Part shown: piece by piece, positions 18,285 to 26,253 of the stretch
Layout: each line of letters begins with the position of its first letter
Numbering within the stretch: the stretch's first letter is position 1
NCBI GenBank assembly: GCA_041393415.1
Contig: JAWKKE010000001.1
Coordinates: 1 to 64,000, forward strand
Direction of reading: 5' to 3'
Origin: Thermoleophilia bacterium
Lineage (GTDB): Bacteria > Actinomycetota > Thermoleophilia > UBA2241
DNA length: 64,000 nucleotides
The notes under the pieces: model-generated
What the model saw: the letters and a program-made list of their open reading frames with translations, nothing else
Database searches by the model: none
Told to the model about the DNA's origin: nothing
Position numbers and translations under genes: made by a program

Positions 18285-19484
18285 ATGGAGGCAGCGCCGG
18301 TTCCCGACATCGAGATCTACACCCGCACTTGGTGCCCCTACTGTGCGAAAGCAAAGACGCTGCTGCGCGCCAAGAACCTCACCTGGCGCGAAGTCGACAT
18401 CACCCTCGACGTCGAGCGCCAAGAGGAGATGATCGCCCGCGCCGGCCAGCGGACCGTCCCGCAGATCTTCATCAACGGCGATCACGTCGGCGGCTACGAC
18501 GACCTCGCCCGGCTCAACGCCACAGGCGAACTCGACCGCCGCCTCGGAAACACGCCAACCACGCTGGACAAGCTCTATGACGTGGCGGTCGTGGGCGGCG
18601 GCCCTGCAGGCCTCACCGCCGCCATGTACGCCGCCCGCAAGAGCCTCAGCACGCTTCTCGTCGCCGGCGACGTCGGCGGCCAGCTCGGCACGACGAGAGA
18701 CGTCGCCAACTACCCCGGCTGCGATCTCATCCTGGGACCAGACCTGGTGCAAAGACTGTTCGTGCAGACGCAACGCTACGAGATACACCAGCTCATCGGC
18801 GAGCGAGTCACCGGCGTGCGCATAGACGGCCGGACGAAGATCCTCGATCTCGAGTCCGGCCGCGAGGTGCGCACGCTCACCCTCATTATCGCCAGCGGCG
18901 TGCAGAAGCGCCGTCTCGGCGTACCCGGCGAGAAGGAGTTCACCGGGCACGGCGTGTTCTACTGCTCCACCTGCGACGGGCCGCTCATGCAGGACAAAGC
19001 CGTAACCATCGTCGGCGGCGGAAACTCCGCCCTCGAAGCGGCGATCGAACTGGAGGCGATCGCCAGCCAGGTATTCCTCGTGGCCATGGAAGGACTCACC
19101 GGCGACGGCGTGCTTCAGGACAAGGTGACCGCGAACCCTCGCATACATGTGTGGAATCGGCACACGATCACGGCCATCCACGGTAGTGAGCACATCGAGG
19201 CGGTCACCGTCGCCGACGTGGCCTCCGGAGCAGAGGAACGGCTGCGCTGCGACGGCGTATTCATCGAGATTGGGTACATGCCCAATACCGACTTTGTCCT
19301 CGACCTCCTCGACACCAACGAGCGCGGGGAGATCCTCGTTGATCGACGGTGCCACACCGGCGTGCGCGGCGTGTTCGCCGCCGGCGACTGCACAGACGTG
19401 CACGACAAGCAGATCGTGATCGCCGTGGCCGAAGGCGCCACGGCGGCGCTCTCGGCCTTCGAGTACTTGGTAACACAGGCCTAG
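18285..19484 (+). CDS. Glutaredoxin-thioredoxin reductase fusion
   Basis: The N-terminal ~90 residues are a glutaredoxin with active site C17-P-Y-C20 and the GSH-binding TVPQIFINGDHVGG. The remaining ~300 residues are a low-molecular-weight thioredoxin reductase with FAD motif VVGGGPAGL near residue 102, redox pair C227-S-T-C230, an NADPH motif (VTIVGGGNSALEAA) and the C-terminal FAD signature GVFAAGDCTD. The fusion suggests NAD(P)H reduces the attached glutaredoxin directly, providing glutathione-independent disulfide or mixed-disulfide reduction in the cytoplasm. A GAGGAGG ribosome site precedes the ATG. The nitroreductase follows 9 bases downstream. Confidence 0.9.
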   Translation: MEAAPVPDIEIYTRTWCPYCAKAKTLLRAKNLTWREVDITLDVERQEEMIARAGQRTVPQIFINGDHVGGYDDLARLNATGELDRRLGNTPTTLDKLYDVAVVGGGPAGLTAAMYAARKSLSTLLVAGDVGGQLGTTRDVANYPGCDLILGPDLVQRLFVQTQRYEIHQLIGERVTGVRIDGRTKILDLESGREVRTLTLIIASGVQKRRLGVPGEKEFTGHGVFYCSTCDGPLMQDKAVTIVGGGNSALEAAIELEAIASQVFLVAMEGLTGDGVLQDKVTANPRIHVWNRHTITAIHGSEHIEAVTVADVASGAEERLRCDGVFIEIGYMPNTDFVLDLLDTNERGEILVDRRCHTGVRGVFAAGDCTDVHDKQIVIAVAEGATAALSAFEYLVTQA

Positions 19485-19493
19485 GAGACCGCC

Positions 19494-20342
19494 GTGGCGC
19501 CACCCGGACTCAACATCAACCTCGCCTGGTACGGCGCCATCACCGCGCGACGCTCGCGCCGCCGCTTCAGCCCTCGCGTCATCTCCGCGTCCGATCTCGC
19601 AGCCCTGCAAGCGTTCTGCGACCGCTGCCGTCCCGACTCCGGAGTACGCGTCGCCATGCGGCAGGGCCATCCTGAGGTCTACACAGGTGCCCTGCAGCGC
19701 ATCGGAGGCGCCTACGGACGCGTGGAGGGCGCTCCCTGGACGGCGGCCTTCGTTGGCCCGGACGGCGCCGAGAATGACATCGGCTACGTCGGCGAAGCGT
19801 TCGTCCTCGAGGCCACGCGCCTCGGCCTCGGCACGTGCTGGATCGCCGGCTCATTCGACCGCAGTCTCGCCGAGTCTCTCGTCTCGCTGCGGGAGGGCGA
19901 ACGCGTCCACGCAATCACACCGGTGGGTCATCCACTTGAGCGCAAGGCGTTCGTGGAGCGGGTGATGAGCGGCGCGGTGCGTTCTGCCGCGCGCCGCCAG
20001 ATCGAGGAAATAGCACCGACGCTCAAGCGCGGCTTGGGGCCGGCGCACGACGCGTGGCCGGCCTGGGCGATCACCGCCGTCGAGGCTGCCCGCCTGGCGC
20101 CGTCGGGCGGCAACAAGCAGCCCTGGCGCTTTCGCCTCGACAGCGACGCGCTCGTTCTGAGCGGCGCTGAGAAGGCGTACTGGACGGCGCCGATCGACTT
20201 CGGCATCGCGATGCTGCATGCCGAACTGGGAGCCGCCTACGAAGGCGTCCGTGGCGTTTGGCAATCGCTGCCGGAGCCCGACGTGGCCCGCTTCGTGCCC
20301 GGCGAGGCCGGCGCCCACCGGAGGCAAACCACGGGCAGGTGA
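19494..20342 (+). CDS. Nitroreductase-family protein
   Basis: A 282-residue putative FMN-dependent nitroreductase of the two-half ('TM nitroreductase') type. The N-terminal ITARRSRRRFSP matches the conserved RRSxRxF entry motif. The middle has GEAFVLEATRLGLGTCWI, and the C-terminal half has APSGGNKQPWRF, which corresponds to the FMN-binding segment. It starts at GTG behind AGGAG, nine bases after the redox fusion gene, so the two form a small redox operon. The substrate is unknown. Confidence 0.78.
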   Translation: MAPPGLNINLAWYGAITARRSRRRFSPRVISASDLAALQAFCDRCRPDSGVRVAMRQGHPEVYTGALQRIGGAYGRVEGAPWTAAFVGPDGAENDIGYVGEAFVLEATRLGLGTCWIAGSFDRSLAESLVSLREGERVHAITPVGHPLERKAFVERVMSGAVRSAARRQIEEIAPTLKRGLGPAHDAWPAWAITAVEAARLAPSGGNKQPWRFRLDSDALVLSGAEKAYWTAPIDFGIAMLHAELGAAYEGVRGVWQSLPEPDVARFVPGEAGAHRRQTTGR

Positions 20343-20391
20343 TGTTAGGGTCTGCTCAACCTGCCCATCGCTCGTAACACAAGGGGAGACC

Positions 20392-21546
20392 ATGCGCGCT
20401 TCGCCCGGTAGAGTCAGCATCGTCGCGGTCATCTCCGTCCCCGCCGCGATCCTCGTCGTCGCACTGGTGTTTGCTGCCCTCGGGCGACAGCTCAGCGTCC
20501 TGGCGTTCGTCACGACTCTGCTCGTGGTGAGCACGTTCTGGATCCTCGTCGCCAGGTTCCGCAAGCGTCCCAAACCCGCCCCCGAACCGCCGCGCATCGC
20601 GTGGCACCTCCAGCACTCGGACGCAGACACGGCCGCTCTGCTCGGTCTCTCCTTCGTGGATGCCGCTCGCGGCTGGGCGGTCGGCGGTAGCGGCACCGTC
20701 CTGGCCACAACCGACGGTGGCGAGACGTGGAGCGCGCTGGACTCGGGAAGCACAGTTGAGCTCAACGCCGTCGCTTTCAGCGACGCTCAGCACGGCTTCA
20801 TGGTGGGCAACAACGAGGATGGGCAAGGGACCATCCTCGCCACTACAGACGGCGGCGGGACCTGGTCCGAGCAGACCACCAGCGCATCGCTCCTCAGCGA
20901 CATCACCTTTCCCGACGCCACACATGGCTGGGCCGTCGGCGGCGACAGCACCATTCTCGCCACCGCGGACAGGGGCGAGACGTGGCACCAGCAGCGATCG
21001 GGCGGCACGGAATCTCTCCTCGGTGTGAACTTCGCCGACGCCACGCACGGCTGGGCGGTGGGCGTCGACAACGAGCGCAACGCCGGCATCGTTCTCACGA
21101 CGACCGACGGCGGGAACACGTGGACGGCGCGAAGGCCGCGCGGCAGCAAGCCGCTCCGCGCCGTCTCCTTCGCCGACATCATGCACGGCTGGGCGGTGGG
21201 CGACGCCGGCACCGTGCTCGTCACCGCCGACGGCGGAAAGACGTGGAAGCCACAGGCCCTGGGAGGGCCGCGCAGCGGTCAGTTCGTCCCAACGCTGCAC
21301 GCCGTCACATTCCCCGACACCATGCACGGCTGGGCGGTGGGATACGACGATCAAGCCGACAGAGGCTTGATCCTCACCACCATCGACGGGGGCGGCACGT
21401 GGTTCAAGACGCCCGGCAGGGGCTGCCTCTACGCGCTCGCCTTCCCCGACGCCACGCACGGCTGGGCGGTGGGTTCGGAGGAGGCGTCGGAAGGCGACAC
21501 GGAAACCGCGCTGATCCTCGCGGCCGTCGAGCACGACGACGAGTAG
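20392..21546 (+). CDS. Membrane-anchored Ycf48-like beta-propeller repeat protein
   Basis: A 384-residue protein. The start is the ATG after AAGGGGAGAC; the frame runs open further upstream but into the nitroreductase gene. Two hydrophobic segments (about residues 8-30 and 35-55) are followed by about seven repeats of 40-55 residues built around HGWAVG...G(T/I)xLxTTDGGxTW, the photosystem-II-assembly-factor Ycf48/BNR-type repeat. These predict a six- or seven-bladed propeller outside or at the membrane. In cyanobacteria Ycf48 aids photosystem assembly; there is no photosynthesis gene here, so the ligand is unknown. The blades are near-identical at DNA level, suggesting recent duplication. Confidence 0.8.
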   Translation: MRASPGRVSIVAVISVPAAILVVALVFAALGRQLSVLAFVTTLLVVSTFWILVARFRKRPKPAPEPPRIAWHLQHSDADTAALLGLSFVDAARGWAVGGSGTVLATTDGGETWSALDSGSTVELNAVAFSDAQHGFMVGNNEDGQGTILATTDGGGTWSEQTTSASLLSDITFPDATHGWAVGGDSTILATADRGETWHQQRSGGTESLLGVNFADATHGWAVGVDNERNAGIVLTTTDGGNTWTARRPRGSKPLRAVSFADIMHGWAVGDAGTVLVTADGGKTWKPQALGGPRSGQFVPTLHAVTFPDTMHGWAVGYDDQADRGLILTTIDGGGTWFKTPGRGCLYALAFPDATHGWAVGSEEASEGDTETALILAAVEHDDE

Positions 21547-21555
21547 GAGCCGACC

Positions 21556-21873
21556 ATGGCGTGGGCAGTGCTTATCGTCGCAGGACTCCTGGAAGCCGTT
21601 TGGGCGGTCGCGCTGAAGGAGAGCCACGGCTTCACAAAGGTGGGTCCGGACGTCGTCTTCGTCATCGCCGTCGTCCTCTCGATGGCCGGGCTCGCCTATG
21701 CGCTGCGCACGCTCCCTGTGGGTACGGCGTACGCAGTGTGGGTCGGCATCGGCGCCGTCAGCACAGCCGCCTATGGGATCGCGATGCTCGGCGATCCGGC
21801 CGGCGCCGGACGCATCGTCTGCCTCATCCTGATCGTAGCGGGAGTAGCCGGCCTCAAGCTCCTGCACGGGTAG
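21556..21873 (+). CDS. SMR-family exporter, SugE/Gdx-like
   Basis: A 105-residue protein with four membrane helices. It has the family glutamate in the first helix (AGLLEAVWAVALKESHGF) and GTAYAVWVGIGAVST. The sequence sits closer to the SugE/Gdx guanidinium-exporter branch than to EmrE, judged from the helix 1 and helix 3 motifs, but no guanidine riboswitch is seen upstream. It starts nine bases after the Ycf48-like gene behind AGGAG, and its 3' end overlaps the convergent MFS gene by 20 bases. Confidence 0.82.
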   Translation: MAWAVLIVAGLLEAVWAVALKESHGFTKVGPDVVFVIAVVLSMAGLAYALRTLPVGTAYAVWVGIGAVSTAAYGIAMLGDPAGAGRIVCLILIVAGVAGLKLLHG

Positions 21874-23362
21874 TATCCGCATCGTCAACACGCGGCCCGC
21901 GCGTGAGCGAGACCGCCGCGCCGACGACGGCGAGGACGGCGCCACAAGCCATCGCGTAGCGATACCCGAGCGCGTAGGCGGCGATGGCTCCTCCGGCGAG
22001 CGAACTCGTGCCGCTCTCGCCGGAGAAGATCAGACGGCCGCCCTCGTGGCCGAGCTGGCTGGCGGCCACGGCCCCCAGCACGGCGAAACTCAGCGCCATG
22101 CCCGTGACACGCATGGTGCCGAGAAAGCCGCCGGCAAGGCTCAACTGCTCGCGCGCGACACTGCCCATCACGGCCGAGCTGTTGGGGGCGCTGAAGGCGG
22201 CCATACCGAGGCCGACGATCGCCAACGCGGCGATGACGTGAGCCATGCCGGACTCCGGCTCCAGCATCGCCAGGGCGCTCATGCCGATGGCGATCACCGC
22301 CATGCCCGACGATGTGAGCCAGCGGGACCCCACGCTGTCGCTCAACCGCCCGCTCAGCGGGCTGAGTACAGCCATCAAAGCGGGCTGGCTGAGCAGCAGC
22401 CACCCCACCACGCCGGCCGAGCGACCTTGCGCCACCTCCAAGAAGATCGCCGTGAGCACACCAATGGCGCCGATCGCCACGTAGTTGAGCAGTGCGGCGG
22501 CGTTGGCGGCAGCAAACAACCGGTTGCGACGCAATAGGTCGAGGTGGAGCAACGGGCTCCGTGCGCGCGACTCCGTCCAGACAAAGACCACCAGCGCAGC
22601 GGCGGAGACGAGCAGCGAGACGATGGTACGAGTACTCTCCCAGCCCCAGTGGCTGGCGAACGTGAGAGGAACGATCAGGCACAGCAGACACACCGCCCAG
22701 GAGATAGCGCCGGCGACGTCGGGATGCGTCTCGCCGTGCTCCGACCTTTGCGCTCGCGGCAGCAACAGCCAGCCCCACACGAGCGAGACCACGCCCACCG
22801 GCAGGTTGACGAGAAACACCCAGCGCCAGCCGAGCACCTCGACCAGCAGCCCACCGAGTGGCGGTCCAAGGCTCAAGCCGAGGTAGACCGCCATGACATT
22901 GACGCCGAGGGCGCGGCCGCGCTCCCGCGGCGGGAACGCGGCCGTGACGATGGCTGCCGATGTGGCCGAGAGCAGCGCCCCGCCAACGCCCTGCGTTGCA
23001 CGGCTACCGATCATCCAGGCCGCGTTCATACTCAGCGCGGCCAGTAACGAACCGACGGTGAAGACCGCGATGCCGAGCAGGTAGAACCGCACGCGCCCGT
23101 AGTGGTCGGCCATTCTGCCCAGCGGGATCAGCAACACGGCCATGACTACCAAGTACGCCGCCTGCACCCACAGCGCCGCCGAGAAACTGAGGTGAAGCGC
23201 CGGGCTCATCGTGGGGTACGCGACCGACAGAATGGAGGTGTCGAGAGGACTCATGAAGGCGCCGATCGACGTGAGAGCGAGCAACTCCCAACGCCGCTCG
23301 TGTACATCGTCGAGAGTCATGCGCGGCAAGGAGGGCATGTGCGCAAGTGTAGCGACCGGCAA
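21854..23362 (-). CDS. MFS drug exporter, DHA2 (14-helix) type
   Basis: A 502-residue major facilitator of the EmrB/QacA kind. It has 14 predicted helices, PLDTSILSVAYPTM in helix 1 (motif D1-like), GRMADHYGRVRFYLLG in loop 2-3 and the drug:H+ antiporter motif C sequence (LGLSLGPPLGGLL). It should export hydrophobic compounds by proton antiport. Its stop lies inside the last codons of the SMR gene on the other strand. No TetR-type regulator is adjacent, unlike many such exporters. The first ATG lacks a clear ribosome site; the second or third Met (MPSLPRM) could be used. Confidence 0.85.
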   Translation of the reverse strand: MPVATLAHMPSLPRMTLDDVHERRWELLALTSIGAFMSPLDTSILSVAYPTMSPALHLSFSAALWVQAAYLVVMAVLLIPLGRMADHYGRVRFYLLGIAVFTVGSLLAALSMNAAWMIGSRATQGVGGALLSATSAAIVTAAFPPRERGRALGVNVMAVYLGLSLGPPLGGLLVEVLGWRWVFLVNLPVGVVSLVWGWLLLPRAQRSEHGETHPDVAGAISWAVCLLCLIVPLTFASHWGWESTRTIVSLLVSAAALVVFVWTESRARSPLLHLDLLRRNRLFAAANAAALLNYVAIGAIGVLTAIFLEVAQGRSAGVVGWLLLSQPALMAVLSPLSGRLSDSVGSRWLTSSGMAVIAIGMSALAMLEPESGMAHVIAALAIVGLGMAAFSAPNSSAVMGSVAREQLSLAGGFLGTMRVTGMALSFAVLGAVAASQLGHEGGRLIFSGESGTSSLAGGAIAAYALGYRYAMACGAVLAVVGAAVSLTRGPRVDDADTTRAGA

Positions 23363-23555
23363 CTATGCCACGCGACCCTTCACCCGTGCGAATCCCCCCT
23401 CTATTGACCTCACAGCAAGTCCATAGGCGTCTTCACAACACGAGCTCAAGCGATTCACAACTTCTTCACGATCCGCGGACATACTCGGACCTGGGCCTAG
23501 ACCAATGCAGGCGCGGCCACAGTGCCGACGCGGATCCTCTCGAAGGAGGTTGAAG

Positions 23556-24125
23556 ATGAAGTCATTCAAACGGCCGGTTGCGTTGCTAGCGGCGGCGCTC
23601 ATCGTGGGCGTGGCCGCGGTGGGAGCTCTTCTCACGAATCCCGCCCCAGCCGCAGCGGCGCAGACACGAACGGTCAACGCCACGGTCGCCGCCGATCTGC
23701 AGCACATGCGCGAGGAGGAGAAGCTCGCCCGCGACGTCTACCTGGTGTTCGACGATCTCTACGGCGACCAGGTCGCGGTCTTCGGCAAGATCGCCAAGTC
23801 CGAGGCCAAGCACATGCTCGCCATCAAGCGTCTTCTCACCTACTACGGTGTCGCCGACCCCGTGCAGAAGGATGTCCCCGGAGTCTTCAGCGATCCCGAT
23901 CTCCAGAAGCTCTACGACGACCTGGTCGACCAGGGCAGCACCTCCCTCGAGGACGCACTCGACGTCGGCGTCGCCATCGAGACACTCGACATCAACGACC
24001 TCGAGCAGGCCAAGTCGCACACCACGGTGGCCAAGGTCATTCGCGTCTACAACAACCTGTTGAGGGGCAGCAACAACCACCTGAAGGCGTTCACGAGCGT
24101 TCCTACGACCTGCGTCAACAACTAA
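23556..24125 (+). CDS. Secreted DUF2202 (ferritin-like) protein
   Basis: A 189-residue protein preceded by a perfect AAGGAGGT at 23543-23550, so strong translation is expected. Residues 1-36 form a signal peptide or anchor ending in an Ala/Pro-rich stretch. The rest is a DUF2202 domain: LQHMREEEKLARDVYLVFDDLYG, then SEAKHMLAIKRLL, then VAIETLDINDLEQA, with Glu/His residues placed as in ferritin-like four-helix bundles. The domain may bind metal, but no activity is established. It lies 64 bases upstream of a second DUF2202 gene, giving a tandem pair. Confidence 0.82.
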   Translation: MKSFKRPVALLAAALIVGVAAVGALLTNPAPAAAAQTRTVNATVAADLQHMREEEKLARDVYLVFDDLYGDQVAVFGKIAKSEAKHMLAIKRLLTYYGVADPVQKDVPGVFSDPDLQKLYDDLVDQGSTSLEDALDVGVAIETLDINDLEQAKSHTTVAKVIRVYNNLLRGSNNHLKAFTSVPTTCVNN

Positions 24126-24189
24126 GAACCACGACAGGCCACCGTACCAGCGCGGAGAACCAGCGCGCATCAAGGTGTAGGAGACACTC

Positions 24190-24939
24190 ATGAAGAAGAA
24201 ACTAGTTGTCATCGGTCTCGTCGCCCTCATAGGCGTGTTCTCCGCTACGGCGATCGCGCTTGGCTCAAACTCCAAGAGCGCCTCGACTGAGGCCACGACC
24301 GTCGCCGCCGGCGACTGCACCGGCGACGGCGAGGGCACCGAGAATCACGGCCAGAACGGCGCTCACGGCGATCACGAGAGCGACGCGGTCGGCGGCGGCC
24401 ACGGCTACGGCAATGGTGGTGGCGGCAACGGTGGCGGTGGCCACGGTGAGAGCACGGAGACGGGTACTCACGTCGCTTCAGACCCCTCGCAACCGCTCAG
24501 CGATGCGGATGCCGCCGGCCTCGTCTACATGCGCGAAGAAGAGAAGCTCGCGCACGACGTCTACGTCGCCCTGGCCGAGACCTACGGCCTGCGCGCGTTC
24601 TCGAACATCGCCCGGTCCGAGACCCACCACACGGACTCGATCAAGCAACTCCTCGACATCTACTCCATCGACGATCCCGTCGGCGACAACGGCGCCGGCG
24701 AGTTCGAGGACGCCCAGCTCCAGCAGCTCTACACGAGCCTGATGAAGCAGAGCGAGGGCGGCCTGGTCGAGGCGCTCAAGGTTGCCATCGCCATCGAAGA
24801 GACGGACATCGCCGACCTTGAGGAGCGCATCGCGGCGACGGATCGCGAAGACCTGCAGTCTGTGTACGGCAACCTGCTCCGCGCCAGCCAGAATCACCTG
24901 CGCACATTCACCAATCATCTCGAGGCGCAGACCGACTGA
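24190..24939 (+). CDS. Secreted DUF2202 protein with Gly/His-rich linker
   Basis: A 249-residue protein with a signal peptide (about residues 1-25), an acidic/Gly/His/Asn-rich linker (about residues 40-95, with repeated GHGYGNGGGGN-like units) and a C-terminal DUF2202 domain beginning YMREEEKLAHDVYVALAETYG. The domain keeps SETHHTDSIKQLL and IAIEETDIADLEE, the likely metal-binding helices. The linker could tether the domain or bind metal through its histidines. It is the second of a tandem pair and is followed by a strong terminator; a shared transcript with the first gene is likely. Confidence 0.82.
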   Translation: MKKKLVVIGLVALIGVFSATAIALGSNSKSASTEATTVAAGDCTGDGEGTENHGQNGAHGDHESDAVGGGHGYGNGGGGNGGGGHGESTETGTHVASDPSQPLSDADAAGLVYMREEEKLAHDVYVALAETYGLRAFSNIARSETHHTDSIKQLLDIYSIDDPVGDNGAGEFEDAQLQQLYTSLMKQSEGGLVEALKVAIAIEETDIADLEERIAATDREDLQSVYGNLLRASQNHLRTFTNHLEAQTD

Positions 24940-24968
24940 GCGCACAACAGATCAGATCCAGCACGTCG

Positions 24969-25007
24969 GAGGGCGGCGGGTGATTCTTCACCCGCCGCCC
25001 TCTTCTT
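24969..25007 (+). terminator. Rho-independent terminator of the DUF2202 pair
   Basis: A perfect 15-bp stem GAGGGCGGCGGGTGA (24969-24983) / TCACCCGCCGCCCTC (24988-25002) has a 4-base loop and a TTCTT tail. It lies 29 bases after the second DUF2202 stop codon. Confidence 0.88.
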
Positions 25008-25240
25008 GCGTCATGGTATGCACCCCAGTGATCGCGTACGACCAAGACGACACACGGCTCGATGACGACCTGCTCGCCTAACTCATAGGGCCACATATAC
25101 AGAACTGCCTATGTAGCCGCCGAGCCCTAGTACCTCGACGCACAACGCAGGCAATTACCCGGGTCGTGGTAGAGTCATCTACTGTGCACATGCAGAACCA
25201 CCAAGTCAGCCTCCGCACATTCACAGACCGAATAAGACTA
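25008..25240. other. Gene-free leader of the cassette array
   Basis: This non-coding stretch lies between the DUF2202 terminator and the first cassette boundary. Its base composition is visibly lower in GC than its surroundings. It encodes no integrase. It contains GCCTAAC at 25076-25082, which fits the attC left-end consensus, but I cannot fold it with the GTTGGGC at 25241 into a convincing attC. It may be a degraded attC or an attI-like remnant. Confidence 0.4.
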
Positions 25241-25262
25241 GTTGGGCAGAAGCTAGGGCGAA

Positions 25263-25607
25263 GTGGGCCTGAACGATCTGACTGATGAGGGACGAGCGAT
25301 TGTCGCCGCGTGTTTGCGAGCCGCGGTTGATGGGCCCTTCTTCCCTCAATGCGAGTTGCACACGCTGTTTGGTTTGACTCGAGTCGAAGTGGATCGCGTA
25401 CGGTCGCAGTGGCCGAATGTCACCGACCCTGATGATGCCTTCGTCGCGGTGAACAATGCTCTCAACAACCTGATCGGTTATCCGCACGGCTGTGACCGTC
25501 AGTGGTCAGACTGGATTCCGGTGTCTCCCGAACACCTGATCGGCGTGCTGGCCACTGTCCGCGGCGACCAACCGGACGACTATGAGCACTTCAGCGCCAT
25601 GGAGTAA
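25263..25607 (+). CDS. Cassette 1: protein of unknown function
   Basis: A 114-residue soluble protein that I do not recognise. It starts at GTG 22 bases into the cassette, behind AGGGCG. The sequence is rich in Trp and acidic residues (RVEVDRVRSQWPNV, DRQWSDWIPVSPEHL) and has no signal peptide or membrane helix. It carries one Cys near the N-terminus, CELHTLFGL, and a second in PHGCDRQW. Base composition is lower in GC than flanking chromosomal genes, consistent with acquisition. It is immediately followed by attC 1. Confidence 0.7.
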   Translation: MGLNDLTDEGRAIVAACLRAAVDGPFFPQCELHTLFGLTRVEVDRVRSQWPNVTDPDDAFVAVNNALNNLIGYPHGCDRQWSDWIPVSPEHLIGVLATVRGDQPDDYEHFSAME

Positions 25608-25625
25608 GCGGACGATGCGCGCTCT

Positions 25626-25688
25626 GCCCAACAAGCGCGTCAACCACGACGCCGCTGTGCGGCGCGGGTTACGCGCCCTGCGTTAGGT
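25626..25688 (+). other. attC site 1 (63 bp)
   Basis: Left end GCCCAAC (25626-25632), right end GTTAGGT (25682-25688). Inside, GCGCGT pairs with ACGCGC and AACC pairs with GGTT, flanking a CCGC/GCGG hairpin tip with unpaired bases, the architecture of folded attC. The left end is the exact complement of the GTTGGGC that opens this cassette. Confidence 0.85.
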
Positions 25689-25702
25689 CGAAGAGGGACG
25701 TG

Positions 25703-26137
25703 ATGTCAGAGGTCGCCGACTCTCCCGCTGGCAGGACAACCGTCGGCGCCGTCGTCCTATGGGGCATCGGGGCGGCGGCCAGCATCGTTGTTGCTTTGGC
25801 GATCGCAGTGCTCGGCTATGTCGACTCCCTGCTGTTCGGCATCAGGCACGGCGTTGATTTTCAGCAGGGTCCGAACGGCCTGCTGTGGCTTGCCGCCGTC
25901 TGGGGTGCCGCAGCCGCAGCCGAACTCGTCTGCGCCGTGCTCGCCAAACGCCGTTTCGCGCTGGCCGCATCCTTCGTCTCGCTCGCCATGGTCGTCCCGC
26001 TGGCGGTCTCGCTCCTCGCCGCCGACAACACGCTCGCTCGCGCTGTTGTCCTGCTCGCGTGGCTCGTTCCTGCCGTGCCGCTCGTCCTCGGCGTCGTAGC
26101 CGCGCTGTCCTCGGTTCGGCGTCGAACCGCCACATGA
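25703..26137 (+). CDS. Cassette 2: four-helix membrane protein of unknown function
   Basis: A 144-residue integral membrane protein with four predicted helices (about residues 15-40, 58-80, 85-106 and 112-135) and short loops; the C-terminus is basic (SSVRRRTAT). I recognise no family motif. The ATG has AAGAGGG upstream; a GTG one codon earlier (25700) is possible. It begins 20 bases into the cassette and ends 7 bases before attC 2. Small membrane proteins of unknown function are common cargo of integron arrays. Confidence 0.7.
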   Translation: MSEVADSPAGRTTVGAVVLWGIGAAASIVVALAIAVLGYVDSLLFGIRHGVDFQQGPNGLLWLAAVWGAAAAAELVCAVLAKRRFALAASFVSLAMVVPLAVSLLAADNTLARAVVLLAWLVPAVPLVLGVVAALSSVRRRTAT

Positions 26138-26144
26138 GCCCTCG

Positions 26145-26234
26145 ACCTAACAAGCGGATCAAGCCAACTCGGAGCAGGTCTGGCGGTGTCACTCCAAGCC
26201 AGACCGTTCGCAGCTTATCCGCGGTGCGTTCGAC
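26145..26234 (+). other. attC site 2 (90 bp)
   Basis: Left end ACCTAAC (26145-26151), right end GTTCGAC (26228-26234). Inner arms GCGGAT and ATCCGC are exactly complementary, and the tip has GGTCTGGC / GCCAGACC. The left end is the exact complement of the GTTAGGT that opens cassette 2. The right end departs from GTTRRRY at one base. Confidence 0.82.
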
Positions 26235-26253
26235 GGACCATGAAGGGGGAGGA

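Noticed and set aside
21300..21500. DNA-level direct repeats as a mobile or regulatory repeat
   Set aside because: They correspond exactly to the HGWAVG protein blades of the Ycf48-like gene.
24190..24480. Gly/His-rich segment as a separate coding or repeat element
   Set aside because: It is in frame between a signal peptide and a DUF2202 domain and reads as a protein linker.
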